Source of the DNA: Chrysemys picta bellii
Lineage: Eukaryota; Chordata; Testudines; Emydidae
Direction: 5' to 3'
DNA: 64,000 nt
Assembly (NCBI RefSeq): GCF_011386835.1
Contig: NC_088800.1
Coordinates: 58,309,439 to 58,373,438 of the forward strand
The position numbers and the translations under genes are program-made. Shown here in pieces: positions 31,929 to 44,009 of this stretch (its first letter is position 1; each line of letters begins with the position of its first letter). The notes under the pieces were generated by a model. That model did no database searches and had not been told where the DNA came from. It saw only the letters and a list, made by a program, of their open reading frames with translations.

Positions 31929-31950
31929 CCCCCCCCCCCCCCCCCACCCC
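31929..31950. repeat. Poly-C tract
   Basis: A run of about 17 C interrupted once by A is seen directly. Confidence 0.9.
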
Positions 31951-32454
31951 CATCTCATGTTCAGCCGTGCACATGCATAGAACCTGAGTGTCTTCTGCTT
32001 GGAACAGAACCTGGAGCAAGTGGCCCTCTATTAATGGCTCACTCCTGATTGGTATTTTGGCAGTGGGTTTCTTACTCTCTCCTTTTCCCTCCATGTGAAA
32101 TAGCTGAGACATTAAACTATTGCATTAACACACTGACTCACTTCCAAAGAACTCGCATAATAATTTTTACCACCATATTGGCCCCATAGATATGTTCACA
32201 CAATGAGTCCCCAATCTTGGTTGCTTCCTAGTCACTATTGTATCGATAAACATGATTAATAGATGCTTGGAGCGAGACGTGATTGACTGGATAATGCAAG
32301 TCATCATAATGCATACGCATATGCTCACCTCGGCACTATCCTTTTGGGCAAGGAACTGTGCTGATACTCATTTAGTTGCTGGATTGGAATGACTTTGAGG
32401 AAGATATTCTGATCTGATGGGGAAAATTCAGGAAGAAACCTAAATAACCCACCT

Positions 32455-32585
32455 TTATTATTACTGTTTATTTGTACTGCACTAGAGCTTAGTAGCCAGG
32501 CCAGGACTCTGTTGTGCTAGGGGCTGTACAAACATAGAACAAAAAGATGGTCTCTGCCCTAAAGAGCTCACCATGTAAAATTCAA
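32455..32585 (+). mobile_element. Dispersed repeat 'cactagag...ggctgtacaaacatagaac', copy 1
   Basis: The order 'ttattatt..tttatttgtactgcactagagc', 'ccaggactctgttgtgctaggggctgtacaaac' and 'gtctctgccctaaagagctcac' matches a common turtle and crocodilian repeat I know by sight. Copies also lie at 37575 and 62815. Confidence 0.6.
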
Positions 32586-32639
32586 CTTCTAGTCAATGTG
32601 GTGTATTCCCTGTTCAACACTTCCATCAGGTCTAACATG

Positions 32640-33165
32640 ATGTAACCCTAAAGGGTAGTCCATCTCCATGCCTGGCCATGGCTTCTAGACGGCACTGTGG
32701 CAAGGAGGAGATGCAGTTCTGAGAGAGACCTAGGTTTGGAGTGAGTCCTGGATCTGCCTCCCGTGTTGGGTACCACCTTCTTGCTGGCTCTCTTGCTGCG
32801 CTCCATCCTCCTTGCCACAGGCACCTGTGCCTTTCCATCCACTGGAAAGCAATAGGGGGCTGGTGGCAACTGCAGACACCTGTGGGGAGGGGCTTGCACA
32901 AGGAGGGGCTTGCCCCCCAGTAATCGGTGGGGCACAGAACTCCGGCCCCAGTGCTGCAGCAGGGAGATGAGCTCCTCCGGCCCCGGGGCTGTGGTGGGGC
33001 AGAGAACATGCCCCTCCAAAAGCCGTCAAAATGTTATTCCTGCACATGCCCCTGCCCGTGGGGTAAGTGGGGAGAGGCTGGCCTGGACCCCAGGTAGGCT
33101 CTGCACTGGGGGTGAGTGGTGGTGGGCTGGCAGCCCACGGCTACTTGCGTGGTAGTGACGAGCCC
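32640..33165. other. GC-rich intronic island
   Basis: The stretch is unusually GC-rich with several overlapping open frames on both strands (32632-33155). None has a recognisable domain or borders matching the gene phases. It could be a regulatory CpG-poor island or an unrecognised repeat. No gene is called. Confidence 0.3.
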
Positions 33166-33535
33166 TCATCAGTGCTGAGCAAGCAGGTCAGAGAAGGGCT
33201 TATTAAGCTAGTGGATGGCCCGTTGTTCAGCAAAGAGGGAGTCTTGGGAGCTGGGATGGGAAAGAGGAGAGAGATGAGAGTGGACTCAGTCTCCCTCTCT
33301 GTTTAGAGCCCTAGGGATGAGTACTCCCTCCTTAGGGTTCAGGGTAAATGTGCAGTCTCCTCCCCACCCACTTCTCTGAAGCCTGGCCTTGTCCCCTTCC
33401 TCATGTCTATCTGGGCTATGTCCTGCTCCCATTTCCGGTCATTGGGGCCTGCTCCCTCTGAAATCAGTGGCACTCTCTTGCTGTTCCTCAGCTGATTTCT
33501 GTGGCAAAGCCCTTCGTACCTGTCTTTGCCATTGT

Positions 33536-33557
33536 AGTAATAATAATAATAATAATT
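33536..33557. repeat. (TAA)n microsatellite
   Basis: About seven TAA units are seen directly. Confidence 0.9.
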
Positions 33558-34213
33558 CATAATAAATAGGAGTTTTGCCGGTGATTTCATCGGGGCAAGT
33601 TCAGGACCACAGTCCTTCATCTTTGTGGCTATCTTCACCTCACTGTGCGTATAACTATCCAGGTCAGCCAGTCACCCAAGACATCGCCCCCTTCTCCAGA
33701 AGCTCCTCCATACTACTTCTAAGTTGCTGAGTATAGTAAGATGGTTTCTTGCTTGTCCATCTTTGGTGTCAGGTTTCCCACCTGCCTGTTTTGTCCTTGG
33801 CCACATTCAGCCCTGTAATTTACATTCCATCATGCGTGCCACATCCTTTGCACCTGCCCCCACAAATGGGGCACTAGTGCAGGTGAGCAGTTGAACCGCC
33901 TGACAATTAAGCCACACCAGTGCAAAAGGATCCTATTGTTGTAAAATGCTTATCCAAGAGTAGAAATAGGGCTTAAGCTGTGTCACAATTTAGCCCTTTA
34001 GGTTTGATTCTGTATGTAACAGGAGACTCTTCCCCAGGGGTGGCCTGAGTCTGCAGTTGATGCAGTTTCTGCTGCATTAGAAGTAGCTGCATATTGCTGT
34101 GGAAAAATCGTAAGTCTCTTACTACCCAAATTCGGGACAGCGTGCAGGGACTAGACCTTTCGAGTGTGAGAGACAGACATGGCCCTTTGCACGGCTTTGG
34201 TTCTAATTCTTAA

Positions 34214-34241
34214 GTGTGTGTGTGTGTGTGTGTGTGTGTGT
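34214..34241. repeat. (GT)n microsatellite
   Basis: Fourteen GT units are seen directly. Confidence 0.95.
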
Positions 34242-34843
34242 AGGCGGAGCGCATGGGGGAGTGGGTGGCTTTGGGGGAGGAAGTTGTTTTGTTTACCAAT
34301 ATTGGAGTTAAAGTCAGTGTTTTCCCCTCTCAAAGTTTGAATGTGTCTGAGACTAATACTGTGAGTAATCACTGATTTTAATAACCAGATCGGATTTTCT
34401 GCTGACATTTTTGGGGATAAAGGAGGATTTGTAGATACTCTGGCTATATTAAACCATTATTACAATTGATTCATGGACACAAAGGAGAAATGAGTGATTA
34501 CAGTTTTTTTTAGTACCTAAACAGAGGAACAGCTAGAATCTGCAGTCCTCAAATACACCTGTGTGTGCGTGTGTGTGTTACACTATAGTTGTAATTCTCA
34601 GCAATTATATAATTTTACATTATTTCTGTCCCCTATTTTGTATAATTTCTCTCTGTTGTATTTCTAGCTGATACAGTGTAGAAAGATGCATGGGTGACTG
34701 TTGGAGTCCATCATCAGTATAAGTCTGAGTGCCACATAATGAGACCTCAAAGCTCTAGATACTCAGAGGAGAGAATTGTCCTCTCAGAGCCTGTTAATCA
34801 CAGCACTTGGTCGTGGTAGAAAAGAAATTGTGTCCCCTTAGGT

Positions 34844-35153
34844 CAGGGGTCGACAACCTTTCAGAAGTGGTGTGCCGAGTCTTCATTTATTCACTCTAAT
34901 TTAAGGTTTCAAGTGCCAGTAATACATTTTAATGTTTTTAGAAGGTCTCTTTCTATAAGTCTATAATAGATAACTAAACTATTGTTGTATGTAAATTAAA
35001 TAAGGTTTTAAAAATGTTTATGAAGCTTCATTTAAAATTAAATTAAAATGCAGAGCCCCCCGGATTGGTGGCCATGACCCGGACAGTGTGAGTGCCACTG
35101 AAAATCAGCTGCGTGCTGCTTTCGGCACGCGTGCCATAGGTTGCTTACCCCTG
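34844..35153. mobile_element. hAT MITE (310 bp)
   Basis: The left end is CAGGGGTCGACAACCTTTCA and the right end GGTTGCTTACCCCTG, its approximate reverse complement. The flanking 8-bp duplication is CCTTAGGT (34836-34843) and CCTTAGAT (35154-35161), 7 of 8 identical. Internally 'agaagtggtgtgccgagtc' and 'cggcacgcgtgccat' are landmarks of a familiar turtle hAT family. Confidence 0.93.
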
Positions 35154-35161
35154 CCTTAGAT

Positions 35162-35589
35162 GTTCAGGAGAAAGGTCTGCAAGTCCTGGAGGAGGCTATC
35201 TGAGGCTGTCAACATAGTATAACCATTTTTCTGCTAGGCAGGAGGGGGAAAGCAACAGCAGAAAACAGGTGTATGTATGGGGGGACTTGGCAGTTTGTAG
35301 CCCCTATACACAGAAGAGCTGAGCTGTGTAAATATCCCAGCACAGAAGAGGGTTTTGGGACAGAGCAGTGGCATGTGGCATCAAGAGGTGACAAAGTGCC
35401 TTGTAGAGGGTCTGTAATGGTTAGGGACACTATTCCAGCCACCTGGCTATTCTGACAGCCAGAGAGGAACTCTGGAACTGTATCCCATCTTGTCGACTAC
35501 CTCAGAGTTTGCTGCTGTAAGCCCACTCACTCAGGCTTTGTGCAGTGTGGGGAGGAAGTGAATTTCAGCCTGAGGTGTTCTGTATGTTG
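35162..35589. other. Intronic stretch
   Basis: No exon or repeat is recognised. Confidence 0.4.
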
Positions 35590-35775
35590 TATTGCCAACC
35601 CCAAATGTTGAACAATCCCTTGCCGTGCCCACAATCATGATACTGGCTTAAAAATAATGAGATTCTCAAAAATAATTTTTATTCATCTTTTTTATGTTTT
35701 TGAACCTTTTAAGCTTTTCTACACAATTGGGAGGGCTAGAAACTTTTGTTTAAAAGCTGAGATTCTTATGTAAGC
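35590..35775. repeat. Dispersed repeat 'tattgccaac...catgat', copy 2
   Basis: The shared order is 'tattgccaaccccaa', 'caatcatgatactggcttaaaaataatgagatt' and 'gggagggctagaaac...aaaagctgaga'. Confidence 0.5.
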
Positions 35776-36680
35776 ATTTGACTCTAGAAGATGGGCTCTT
35801 ATGAAAAACACCTATTATGTAGAGGGACACAATACAATGGCTACAGTTAACAATACTGCTGTTGTAGAAACTTGTATCTTCTATGAATCGTGCCGATACC
35901 AACCCAGACCAAAGGGGAAAAAACATCTTAAAGAAATGTCCCCGGGACTCTCCCATTGCTGTGTCTCGCATAGTGCTCAACACACTGTTAATGCTTAACA
36001 AAAAATAATAAAAGAAACTGAGGTCTTCCAGTTTTCTTACTAATTAGAAACAGAAAGAGACCAGCACACCCTTTCCTCAGCAAAGAGGTTTGTCAACATT
36101 TCTAACCATGCTCTCGAAGTGCCCCTGACTGTGGGGGGAACTGTGTGCAAGGACAAGAGGATCACATCCTTCATAGACATTTAATGAGAAATTGAAGTGG
36201 GTCAGAATGTCCTAAAATGACCTAACTTTTGCGCATACACACACACTCCCACTGGTGTACTTTTGCTCTCAGGTGGCTTCATTATGCCTGGGCAGCGCTC
36301 AGAGGCCCGAATACTGCTTGGGATGCATGTCTGTGGCCACTATGGAAGTCAGGGTGTGGTGTGTGTCAACCTAAGGGCAAAATGACCCAGCAGAGTGAAG
36401 GATCTCTTGGTCTCCTCCCCTTCTACCGGGTGCACGTTGTGCGGACAGGCATTCCATTCTTCTTCCAATAGATCCCCATCGCTAGTGTGGGAGAGGAATT
36501 AATTCACTGCATTTATTTAATCCTGAGCTTCCTAAATGTTGCTCCATCCTCGAGGTCCCTGCCCTGAAGGTGCTTCCTTCCTCTGAATCCAGTCTTGGGC
36601 TGTCTTCAGCCCTGACCCATGTGCGTTTCTGCAGGCACAACACAACTGTGGGCCTCCTGGCAGTGCAAAGTCCACCGAGT
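35776..36680. other. Intronic stretch
   Basis: No exon or repeat is recognised. Confidence 0.4.
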
Positions 36681-36688
36681 GGTGGAGC

Positions 36689-36834
36689 CAGTGCTTAATT
36701 TGTGCCAGGGCTGAGCCCCGGTGTCTCTAGGCCTGGCAGTTCATAGCCCTGGCACCTTTGGCTTGCTGCATCAGTTATGAAAGTACAAAACTTGCTTGAG
36801 CCCCGGCACCTCTTTCATTACAAATGAAGCACTA
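36689..36834. mobile_element. Small hAT MITE (146 bp)
   Basis: The left end is CAGTGCTTAATTTGTGCC. The right end 'cattacaaatgaagcacta' is its reverse complement with a mutated last base. The 8-bp flanks GGTGGAGC and GGTGAAGG agree at 6 of 8 positions. The interior repeats 'agccccggcacct' or 'gccctggcacct' in both halves. Confidence 0.8.
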
Positions 36835-36842
36835 GGTGAAGG

Positions 36843-37574
36843 CAGTACTGTAGAGCACCCTCCGCACCCCAGGGGACCCACAGCTGGCGATTGTCTCTCC
36901 AAGAGTAGGCAGCAATGGTCTCTGAGGAGGAGTGGGCAAAGATCTTAGGAGATGTGTAGACTCAGCACATTTTTTAGGCATCTTCCAATGGCAGGACTTC
37001 GCTAGAGTCCCACCTGCTCTCTCTTGGCTGGACATCTTGGGGATGATGGTGGACCAGACACCTGCTGCCATCCCTCAGGGCATGTTCCCCCGGGGGTACA
37101 GCTGTACCCAGTTGCGCACAAGAGTCTGTGCACACTGTGCCCAATGTGCCAGTGCGGGGAGTCAAGCCCATGGTATTCATCCAGCTCTGGTGCTCCCCAC
37201 TTTGCTGCCATGGCTCTGTCTCCACAGCGATACGGCTCAGACTGACACACACATCCTTCATGGTAGCTTTCTAAATGTAGTTATTTCTTGGAACTTTGAA
37301 AATACTCTTGGCCATCTCACTGGGCAAAGCAAAGGAGATAAATGATTTAAAATAATCTCTGGGCTAGGGCAGATAATCTCCAATTAATTAATTAGAAGTG
37401 TTATTTACAAGTGCCTACTTCAGAAAGATGGTAAGGCAGCTAGGTCATAATTTATGCTGTTTTTGTTTTGCTGGGGGTTCAAGATAGTGCCGCTATCATC
37501 ACTCCAAAATCATGATGATCCTTTTCCAGATGGGCCAGGTATATAACATTATATCTGTCCCCTGGACTTCAGGG
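36843..37574. other. Intronic stretch
   Basis: Plus and minus open frames of 80-137 codons overlap at 36932-37345 without domain features. No splice acceptor and donor pair in a compatible phase was found. No gene is called. Confidence 0.4.
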
Positions 37575-37725
37575 GTTGAGATTAGATTGTTTTATGGTGC
37601 TCTAGTGTGCTAGGGCTTGTGATATACACAAAAACGCAATCCCTGCCTTAAGAAGCTTACAAACAAATGTCAGACGTGATGTAAGGAGCAAAGGGTAATA
37701 AGATGCTAGGGATGAGTGCACTGGA
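37575..37725 (+). mobile_element. Dispersed repeat, copy 2 of the family at 32455
   Basis: Matching blocks are 'ggtgctctagtgtgctagggcttgtgatatacac' and 'caatccctgccttaagaagcttacaaac'. Confidence 0.5.
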
Positions 37726-37744
37726 GGAAAGACAGGGTAATGTT

Positions 37745-37885
37745 AGAGTTGGGTTGAAATTTTTAGATTTCAATGAAATTTTCACCATTTTTTTTCTTGT
37801 CTTTATGAGAACTGGTCAATGTTTTAAACTTCAAAATTTTTAAAAAAGGGGGGCAATTAAAGCATTTCAAGAAAGTTTTTTCTCT
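37745..37885. repeat. Copy of the 'aaaatttt' dispersed repeat
   Basis: The segment 'gagttgggttgaaatttttagatttcaatgaaattttcacc' is a short copy of the AT-rich family. Confidence 0.45.
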
Positions 37886-38539
37886 TGTTCTGGTGTCTCT
37901 AAGTAACATCAATAGAATGACAAAGTCACTCAGTGGGGCCACTGTGTAGCGTGATGAAGTATGGAGTCCATGGGTTAGCTATAAATCAGTGTTTTAGCTG
38001 GCTAACTTCATGTAGCTGGCATGGCAGGAAGTGGGTGTTCTGGGAGGGTGGTTGCCTTGCATCTCTGGAGAGAAGGACGAGCCAGGCACAAACAGCTGAT
38101 AAAATGGGACCTGAATCTGGACCATCGCTGTTGAGTTTGGTTTTCTAAAATTGAACCGTAATTGATGAGTTTTTACAAAACCCAGATCCAGCTCTCTTGG
38201 CCCATCAGAAAACAGGGACATCTGACAGGATGTCCAGCATCTTCCTGCTGTTGTGGGAACCCTGGCGTATTGTATATATCAATGTACTAGGGGCAAATGA
38301 AGTCCATGGAACGATGACAATGTACATCTGCCAAGGATCTATCCCTTAGAGCCTTTTCTTGGCTTCTTTAGTGCACGATGGGAGTGTGTGAGGTTGGGGC
38401 GGGGGCGGAATGGGACAAAGAGGCACTTATACAAACTCAGGGAGCAGCCAGCATCTCACAATTTAACGGTTTCTGAATTCAGAGGGGGAGAACCATAGCT
38501 CCACAAGCAGCACTACCCAATCCCAAGGGGTCAAACCAA
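37886..38539. other. Intronic stretch
   Basis: No exon or repeat is recognised. Confidence 0.4.
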
Positions 38540-38665
38540 GGGCATGATCCCCCACTGACTCACCATGCCTCATGCTCTCCATTTGTAAAATGGGGACATG
38601 AATCTCTCCCTCCCTTCATAAAGCACTGATAACAGTCAGCCTGCAGGCATATATTATTATTAACC
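38540..38665 (+). mobile_element. MIR/core-SINE 3' half
   Basis: It shows 'gatcccccactgactcacc', 'catttgtaaaatggggacatgaatct' and 'cttcataaagcactgataacagtcag', ending in 'attattatta'. Confidence 0.65.
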
Positions 38666-39698
38666 TCCCATCTGCACTGGCTGGCAGCACAAACTGCACA
38701 CTTCTGGAGTGTGTAGTAGTTGCTGTTCCTGTGTGTGGTCCCTCAGCTCCAGTCCCTCTCCCCAACACACGCCAGCAGCAGCAGCAGCCATCAATAGGTT
38801 CCTGTGGCTGCTTTGGAATCAAGTGGCGGTGTTCATTTCTGACTGACTGTCCTCAGAGGATGTTGGGGAATGGCTCCCCGTCCCTCAGGGCCCTCCCATG
38901 GGGCATGCCACCTAGGTTCATTTTGCTCCTGCTCTTGTTTGTGGGGCCATTTGGAGGCTGGGGAGGGAACCTGGGCTGCGGTGTCTTCAATATGCTGCTG
39001 TCTCAGTTCTGGGTCTCTAGTTCCTCCAGCCCAGGCAAGGTGACCAGTGCCATCGCTCAGGGTTGGGATGAGATGGGTTAAGGTCTGAGGTTCTGTGACC
39101 CTAAGAACCCCTCAGTGCCAACTGGCAAAGGGTTCACTGCTCTGTAACATAACTCCTAATAGGCCTGACAAACTCTCTTCACCTAGCACCCTGCTTTCAT
39201 GGTATCTATCCATAAATGATGTCATGGAAGATTTTCAATGAAAGATAGGATCATGCTGATCATTAATATTGTTGTGTCCAGTCAGATACTATGTAAAAAG
39301 TTATATATGTACAGTGAAAATATGTTCCTAAAGCCCGGCTCAAGGGAGGGTTGGCAAACCGGTTTCGGCCAGACAAAGGATGTCTATTCCCTTGTCCACC
39401 TCAGTTCACACGAAGCCTTGTGAGCCAGCCCAATGGTAGCCTTGTTTGCATACGAAGTCAACATGAGGATGTGAAGTCAGCCCACCAGGGAATTAACTTT
39501 AGGGGTCGTCCTGACGCTGGGGACCAATTATGAGTTTTGGGGGATATAAGGAGAAGGCAAAAGGACACCGCTTCATCCTGCACCTGAGGAAGTGATCGGG
39601 CAGTGAGATTACATTCATGAAAATGGGGTACCCAGCTGCACTGGGTGGAAGTACTGTAAAGGGCACATAGGTGAGATGAGATAGCTTTTAGATTGATG
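38666..39698. other. Intronic stretch
   Basis: A (CAG)5 run sits at about 38773-38788. The plus-strand frame 38731-39081 is not bounded by compatible splice sites. No gene is called. Confidence 0.4.
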
Positions 39699-39703
39699 GT
39701 TAG

Positions 39704-40931
39704 TGTGATGGGAGCCACCTGGAACTAGGGTACCACTGAGCCCCCTGACACAGCAGCCTGGGCTCCCTCTCACACTGTATTGCTATGACAAGCTGCAAAG
39801 CCCTCCAGCCTGCACTTTCGCCAGCATTCACACAGGTAGGGGCACACCCAGCTGCAGTGATACGCAGGCTCTCTGACCACCAGCTTCCCAGCCTGGGACC
39901 CCAGAGCAGTACCGTCCTGCCCTGGTCAAATCTGGCCAGTATATGGGTTTAATACCCAGTCCGCCTCTCCCTCACTGTGGAGAGAACAATGCACACTTGT
40001 GGTAACCAAGCAGAGATTTTCCCCGAGCACTCCAGTCAAAACTTACTGATTTTGACTAAAACAAAAACAAAATCTATCTTTTGTAGTTAATAAACTTAAG
40101 TGATTATAAGACCCAGCAAACAGATCAAAGCAGATTACCTAGCAAATAAACAAAAAAACACAAACTCATCTTAATATACTAGATAGATTGGATATGAATT
40201 AGGAGAGTCTCACCCTGAGAAATGATATAAGCAGGCTACAGATTCTTAAGGGACAAGCTGCACTTGCTTTACAGCTTGGACTCCCCAGGTGTTTCATACA
40301 CAGACTAGAAATCCCTTTAGCCTGGGTCCAGCACTTCCCCCAGTTCAGTCTTTGTTCCTCATGTGTTTCCAGGAGTTGTCTTGTGTGGGGAGTGAAGAAC
40401 CACAGATGATGTAACTCCCTGCCTTATATAGTTTTTGAGTATGGCGGGAACCCTCTGTTCCAAAGCTTGATTCCCAGACAGTCTGTGGAAAAATACTGAC
40501 ATCCCAAGATGGAATCCAGCATCATGTGGCCTGGTCACATGTCCTTGTAGAGTCATAGCAGCCATCACTCACAGGCCGTCTGTAGTGTTCTCAGGAAGGC
40601 TCACCAGGTGGGCGATAAGCTTCTCCTATTGTTCTCCCTAATGGTGTATTTCCCTGAATAGGCCCTTCACAACCAGCTGTCTAGACTGAAAGCATCATAT
40701 CTAGTGGGCATTACCCAGGTGTAACTACATTTGAAATACAGATATATAGTCAATATTCATAACTTCAGATACAAAAATGATCCATGCATACAAATAGGAT
40801 AATCATATTCAGCAAATCATAACTTTTCCAATGACACCTCACATGACGTATCTTGCATAAAATGCATCATAATTATGCTATAACCATACCATAATAATAT
40901 CACTATGAAGACTATGGGGTGCAATGTCACA
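39704..40931 (-). mobile_element. Solo LTR of an endogenous retroelement (1.23 kb)
   Basis: The insertion starts TGTGATGGGAGCC, ends ATGTCACA (TG...CA), and is flanked by the perfect 5-bp duplication GTTAG (39699-39703 and 40932-40936). On the minus strand it begins TGTGACATTGCACCCC, which I recall from turtle retroviral LTRs. A TATA-like TATATAAGGC lies near 40424-40435 (minus sense), so transcription sense is probably minus. No gag, pol or env remnants are inside. A 5-bp duplication fits endogenous retroviruses or Ty3-like elements; the class is inferred. Confidence 0.85.
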
Positions 40932-40936
40932 GTTAG

Positions 40937-41289
40937 CGTGTTGAAGTTGTTTGTCTCTAGAAACCATGTATGGATTTTGTTTTGTGACAGGAGCTGGATA
41001 TCACAGGGGAATGTTTCAAAGGGGTGCTGAGACTTGGGTGCACTTATTGATAAACTACAAAGTCAAGTGAGGGCTGAGGAGATTGTTCGGGTGGGTGATG
41101 GGCTGCTATTGTCAGGGAGCTGGCACCCAGGTAAGCACCAGCAAGGTCTATCTCGCCGGAGGTAGGGGTGTAGCCAGGTGACTCTCAGTCCTGGGTAATC
41201 CGAGAAAGCATCACAGGTTCAATTGACACTAGACCCACTAATGGAGGCAGGGTTTGCTCAGGTTCCCAATGCAGGAGTCTGGTTGGACT
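40937..41289. other. Intronic stretch
   Basis: No exon or repeat is recognised. Confidence 0.4.
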
Positions 41290-41297
41290 CCCTAGAA

Positions 41298-41731
41298 CAG
41301 GGGTGGCCAACCTGTGGCTCCGGAGCCACATGCGGCTCTTCAGAAGTTAATATGCGGCTCCTTGTATAGTCACTGACTCCGGGGCTAGAGCTACAGGCAC
41401 CAACTGTCCATGTGCCGGGGGGGGAAGGAGGGAGTGCTCACTGCTCAACCCCTGGCTCTGTCACAGGCCCTGCCCCCACTCCACCCCTTCCCGCCCCCTT
41501 CCCTGAGCCTGCCATGCCCTCACTCCTCCCCCTACAGAGCCTTCTGCACACCACAAAACAGCTGATCAGGAGGTGCGGGGAGGGAGAGAGCGGGAGGCAC
41601 TGATCAAAGGAGCTGCTGATGGGCGGGAGGGCCTGGGAGCTGATGGGGGGGCGGGGGCTGCTGACGTATTACTGTGGCTCTTTGGCAATGTACATTGGTA
41701 AATTCTGGCTCCTTCTCAGGGTCAGGTTGGC
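41298..41731. mobile_element. hAT element, copy 1, with damaged right end
   Basis: The left end CAGGGGTGGCCAACCTGTGG and body ('gctccggagccacatgcggc', 'aatgtacattggtaaattctggctc') match the copy at 53519-53932. The 8-bp duplication CCCTAGAA is perfect (41290-41297 and 41732-41739). The last eight or so bases of the right terminal repeat (the 'cacccctg' part) are missing, leaving 'ggttggc' directly against the duplication. Confidence 0.9.
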
Positions 41732-42004
41732 CCCTAGAAGATCAGGGAGAGGTCAGCTGCCTAAGTTTTACATATGGCTAGAAGGCTGTGACCATTCTCT
41801 GTGCATAAGGAGCTTGTGACACACCCATGCCTTTGTTGTCTCAAGACTGCAATGCACCCTATGAGGAGCTGCACCTTGAAAGACATTCAGAACCAGAAAA
41901 GGCAGCCTGCTTGTTGAGCAGGCATCTCACTGTGGGCACGTCACTTGGCGTTCCAGGAGCCTCACTGGCTGCCAGTGGGTTTTTGGATGAGGTGTAAGGT
42001 GCTG

Positions 42005-42312
42005 GTTGTAACTCGAGCTGGTTGAAAAATGCAAGTTATATTCCATGGGAAACTTTTAGAAAAAAATCGTTTAAAAAGAAATGCCTGTGAATGTTCTTCA
42101 TTTTTTTGATGGAAAAAATTGAAAACAGAAAAATCGTTGGTTTTCAAAAACTTTTCAGTAAAAAAATGTTGATTTTTGAGAACTTAAATATGTTCCTAAA
42201 AAGTTTCTGTTTTTTTGAGGAAAACTTCAACCAAAATGGACATTTTTGCAAAGATTTTTATTCTGGTCAAACAAATATAGCGATCTGGAAAAAATTCTGA
42301 CTGGCTCTAGTT
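42005..42312. repeat. AT-rich 'aaaattttt' dispersed repeat
   Basis: It runs from 'cgagctggttgaaaaatgcaag' to 'ggaaaaaattctgactggctctag'. The ends (AGCTGGTTGAAAAAT and ATTCTGACTGGCTCT) look like diverged inverted arms, and the interior is A/T homopolymer blocks. Confidence 0.6.
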
Positions 42313-44006
42313 CTAAACTACTAAGCCAGTTTTATGACCTGCCCGCTTCAGAAGCCACAGCCAAGACCAGTGGAGGAGCTCAGACTATAAACAAGAAGAA
42401 ATTATTAGCAGGGCTTTCTGCGTGAGAACCCCTTGACTTTGGAACTCTCTCTGCCCTGGGTCAAGAATAGCCCCCATCCAATGGCCATCAGTTCATCTCG
42501 TCACCTGATCATTTGGAAAAGGGTGAGAATCCCAAGGGTGATTAATGGATGGAGGAGGAGAATTGTTCCTACCTTTACTGTGCCTGGCTTGCTGGCTGCG
42601 GGTCTCCTGGGGTGGGTGGAATGGCTGCGGTTTAGCTCTAGTGAGGGGAATTTGATGTCATGGGCATCTGCAATGAATGGACAGGTGTGTGCAGAAATCT
42701 AAACAAGGCCACAGTATGTTGAGATGTTCATTGCTGACGAGTGAATTCAGCCACACAACTCCCATTAATTGTAATGAAGGGAAGTAGTGTTGCTAAATCC
42801 CTTTGTTGGCTTTGCAAACCTCCATCTAGATCCCTTAGCATGGCACTAAGGTCATGGATCTCCCCCAGAAGCTGCTCAGTAAAACTATCTATTGATTTCT
42901 AAAAGCTGTCCTGTTGATTAGGATTTTTCAGAGGTGTTTGAGGAGGAAGCCACGGGGCATAAAGAACCTGGGAGGTTGCTTTTCCAGTGGCGCTACAGCG
43001 TCCCATGTTGGGGGTGTGGGACTGAGCATTCTTTGGTGTGTATTCTGCCTTCTGAATACCCCCATTCTGCCTTGGATTCAGTGCAGTCAAATGTCTGATC
43101 AGCAGTGGATCTCTGGGAAGATTTGTTAATTAAAGCCAGCATTCTTAATTCCACAGTCCAGAGCCCTAGAATCGGGATTTAATGAGCCTGTGACAAATCA
43201 GTCTCCTCTGCCTTTTCAAGCCAAGCAGCTTATGTAGTTTGGCATTGCTGTGTGTAAGCACCATAAAACCCCCTGCATTAAAATAACATCAGCTATGCCA
43301 CATTCAGAGGCAGAAATGTGTTGTGGTAGTCCCTTAGCAAAGAAGCCTTAAAGCAGGGGACGCTCTTCCTCTGCTCTTCATACACAGAAATCTCTCGAAT
43401 GCTACGTAGGAATATTTGGTCCCAATTCTGGGCTATGGTCTTGCTCCTGTGTATGACTCCAGTGGTATAAAGGGGTGGAAGCCAATGAGGAAAGAGACGT
43501 GCTGGCTGGAATTATTAGGGTGCTGCTGTATGGAACCCCACTGCCTTGGAGTTCTCCATGGCACTGCCAGGACACCAGCTTTAATCAGTTAATATTGCTA
43601 GAATCCTAAATGCGAGGTGCCCATCTTTTCAGAATGAACATCTAGGACTCTTCTGTGGTACTGTTGTTCAGGGTTGTGAAATACTCATGTGCTCGGCATT
43701 CTGGCTCCTATCTCTGATCTGCTCTGCCCAAGTCACAAAAGCTCCATCTAAAAGCTGGAGCCTCTACTGCTTCTGCCAAAGGTTTTTATCTCTGGAGACA
43801 GTGGTAGTTTCCTAACCCTCTGTGACTCAGCCACTAGGGGGTGCCATGCAACATGTGCTGAGCCACGTATGTTAGCAGTGACATTTCTGTTCCCTGTGTT
43901 AAGTCTAGTGCTTGAATGGATTGTGGGAAAAGATGAAGATCTCTCTCTCTCTCTCAGGGGCTGAAGATGCAGCTGTCCACAATAATGGTCCCATGATGCA
44001 GCTCTC
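42313..44006. other. Intronic stretch
   Basis: A (CT)n run lies at about 43941-43956. No exon is recognised. Confidence 0.4.
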
Positions 44007-44009
44007 TTT

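Larger units (their letters stand above)
33166..34835. other. Intronic stretch with microsatellites
   Basis: (TAA)n lies at about 33536-33557, (GT)n at 34214-34241 and a shorter GT run at 34561-34579. No exon is recognised. Confidence 0.5.

Noticed and set aside
32632..33155. GC-rich region as a possible CpG-island promoter
   Set aside because: CG dinucleotides are few despite the GC content, and no exon follows in a usable phase.
36932..37345. Plus-strand frame of 137 codons with several overlapping antisense frames
   Set aside because: No domain and no compatible splice sites; the stretch is simply low in stop codons.
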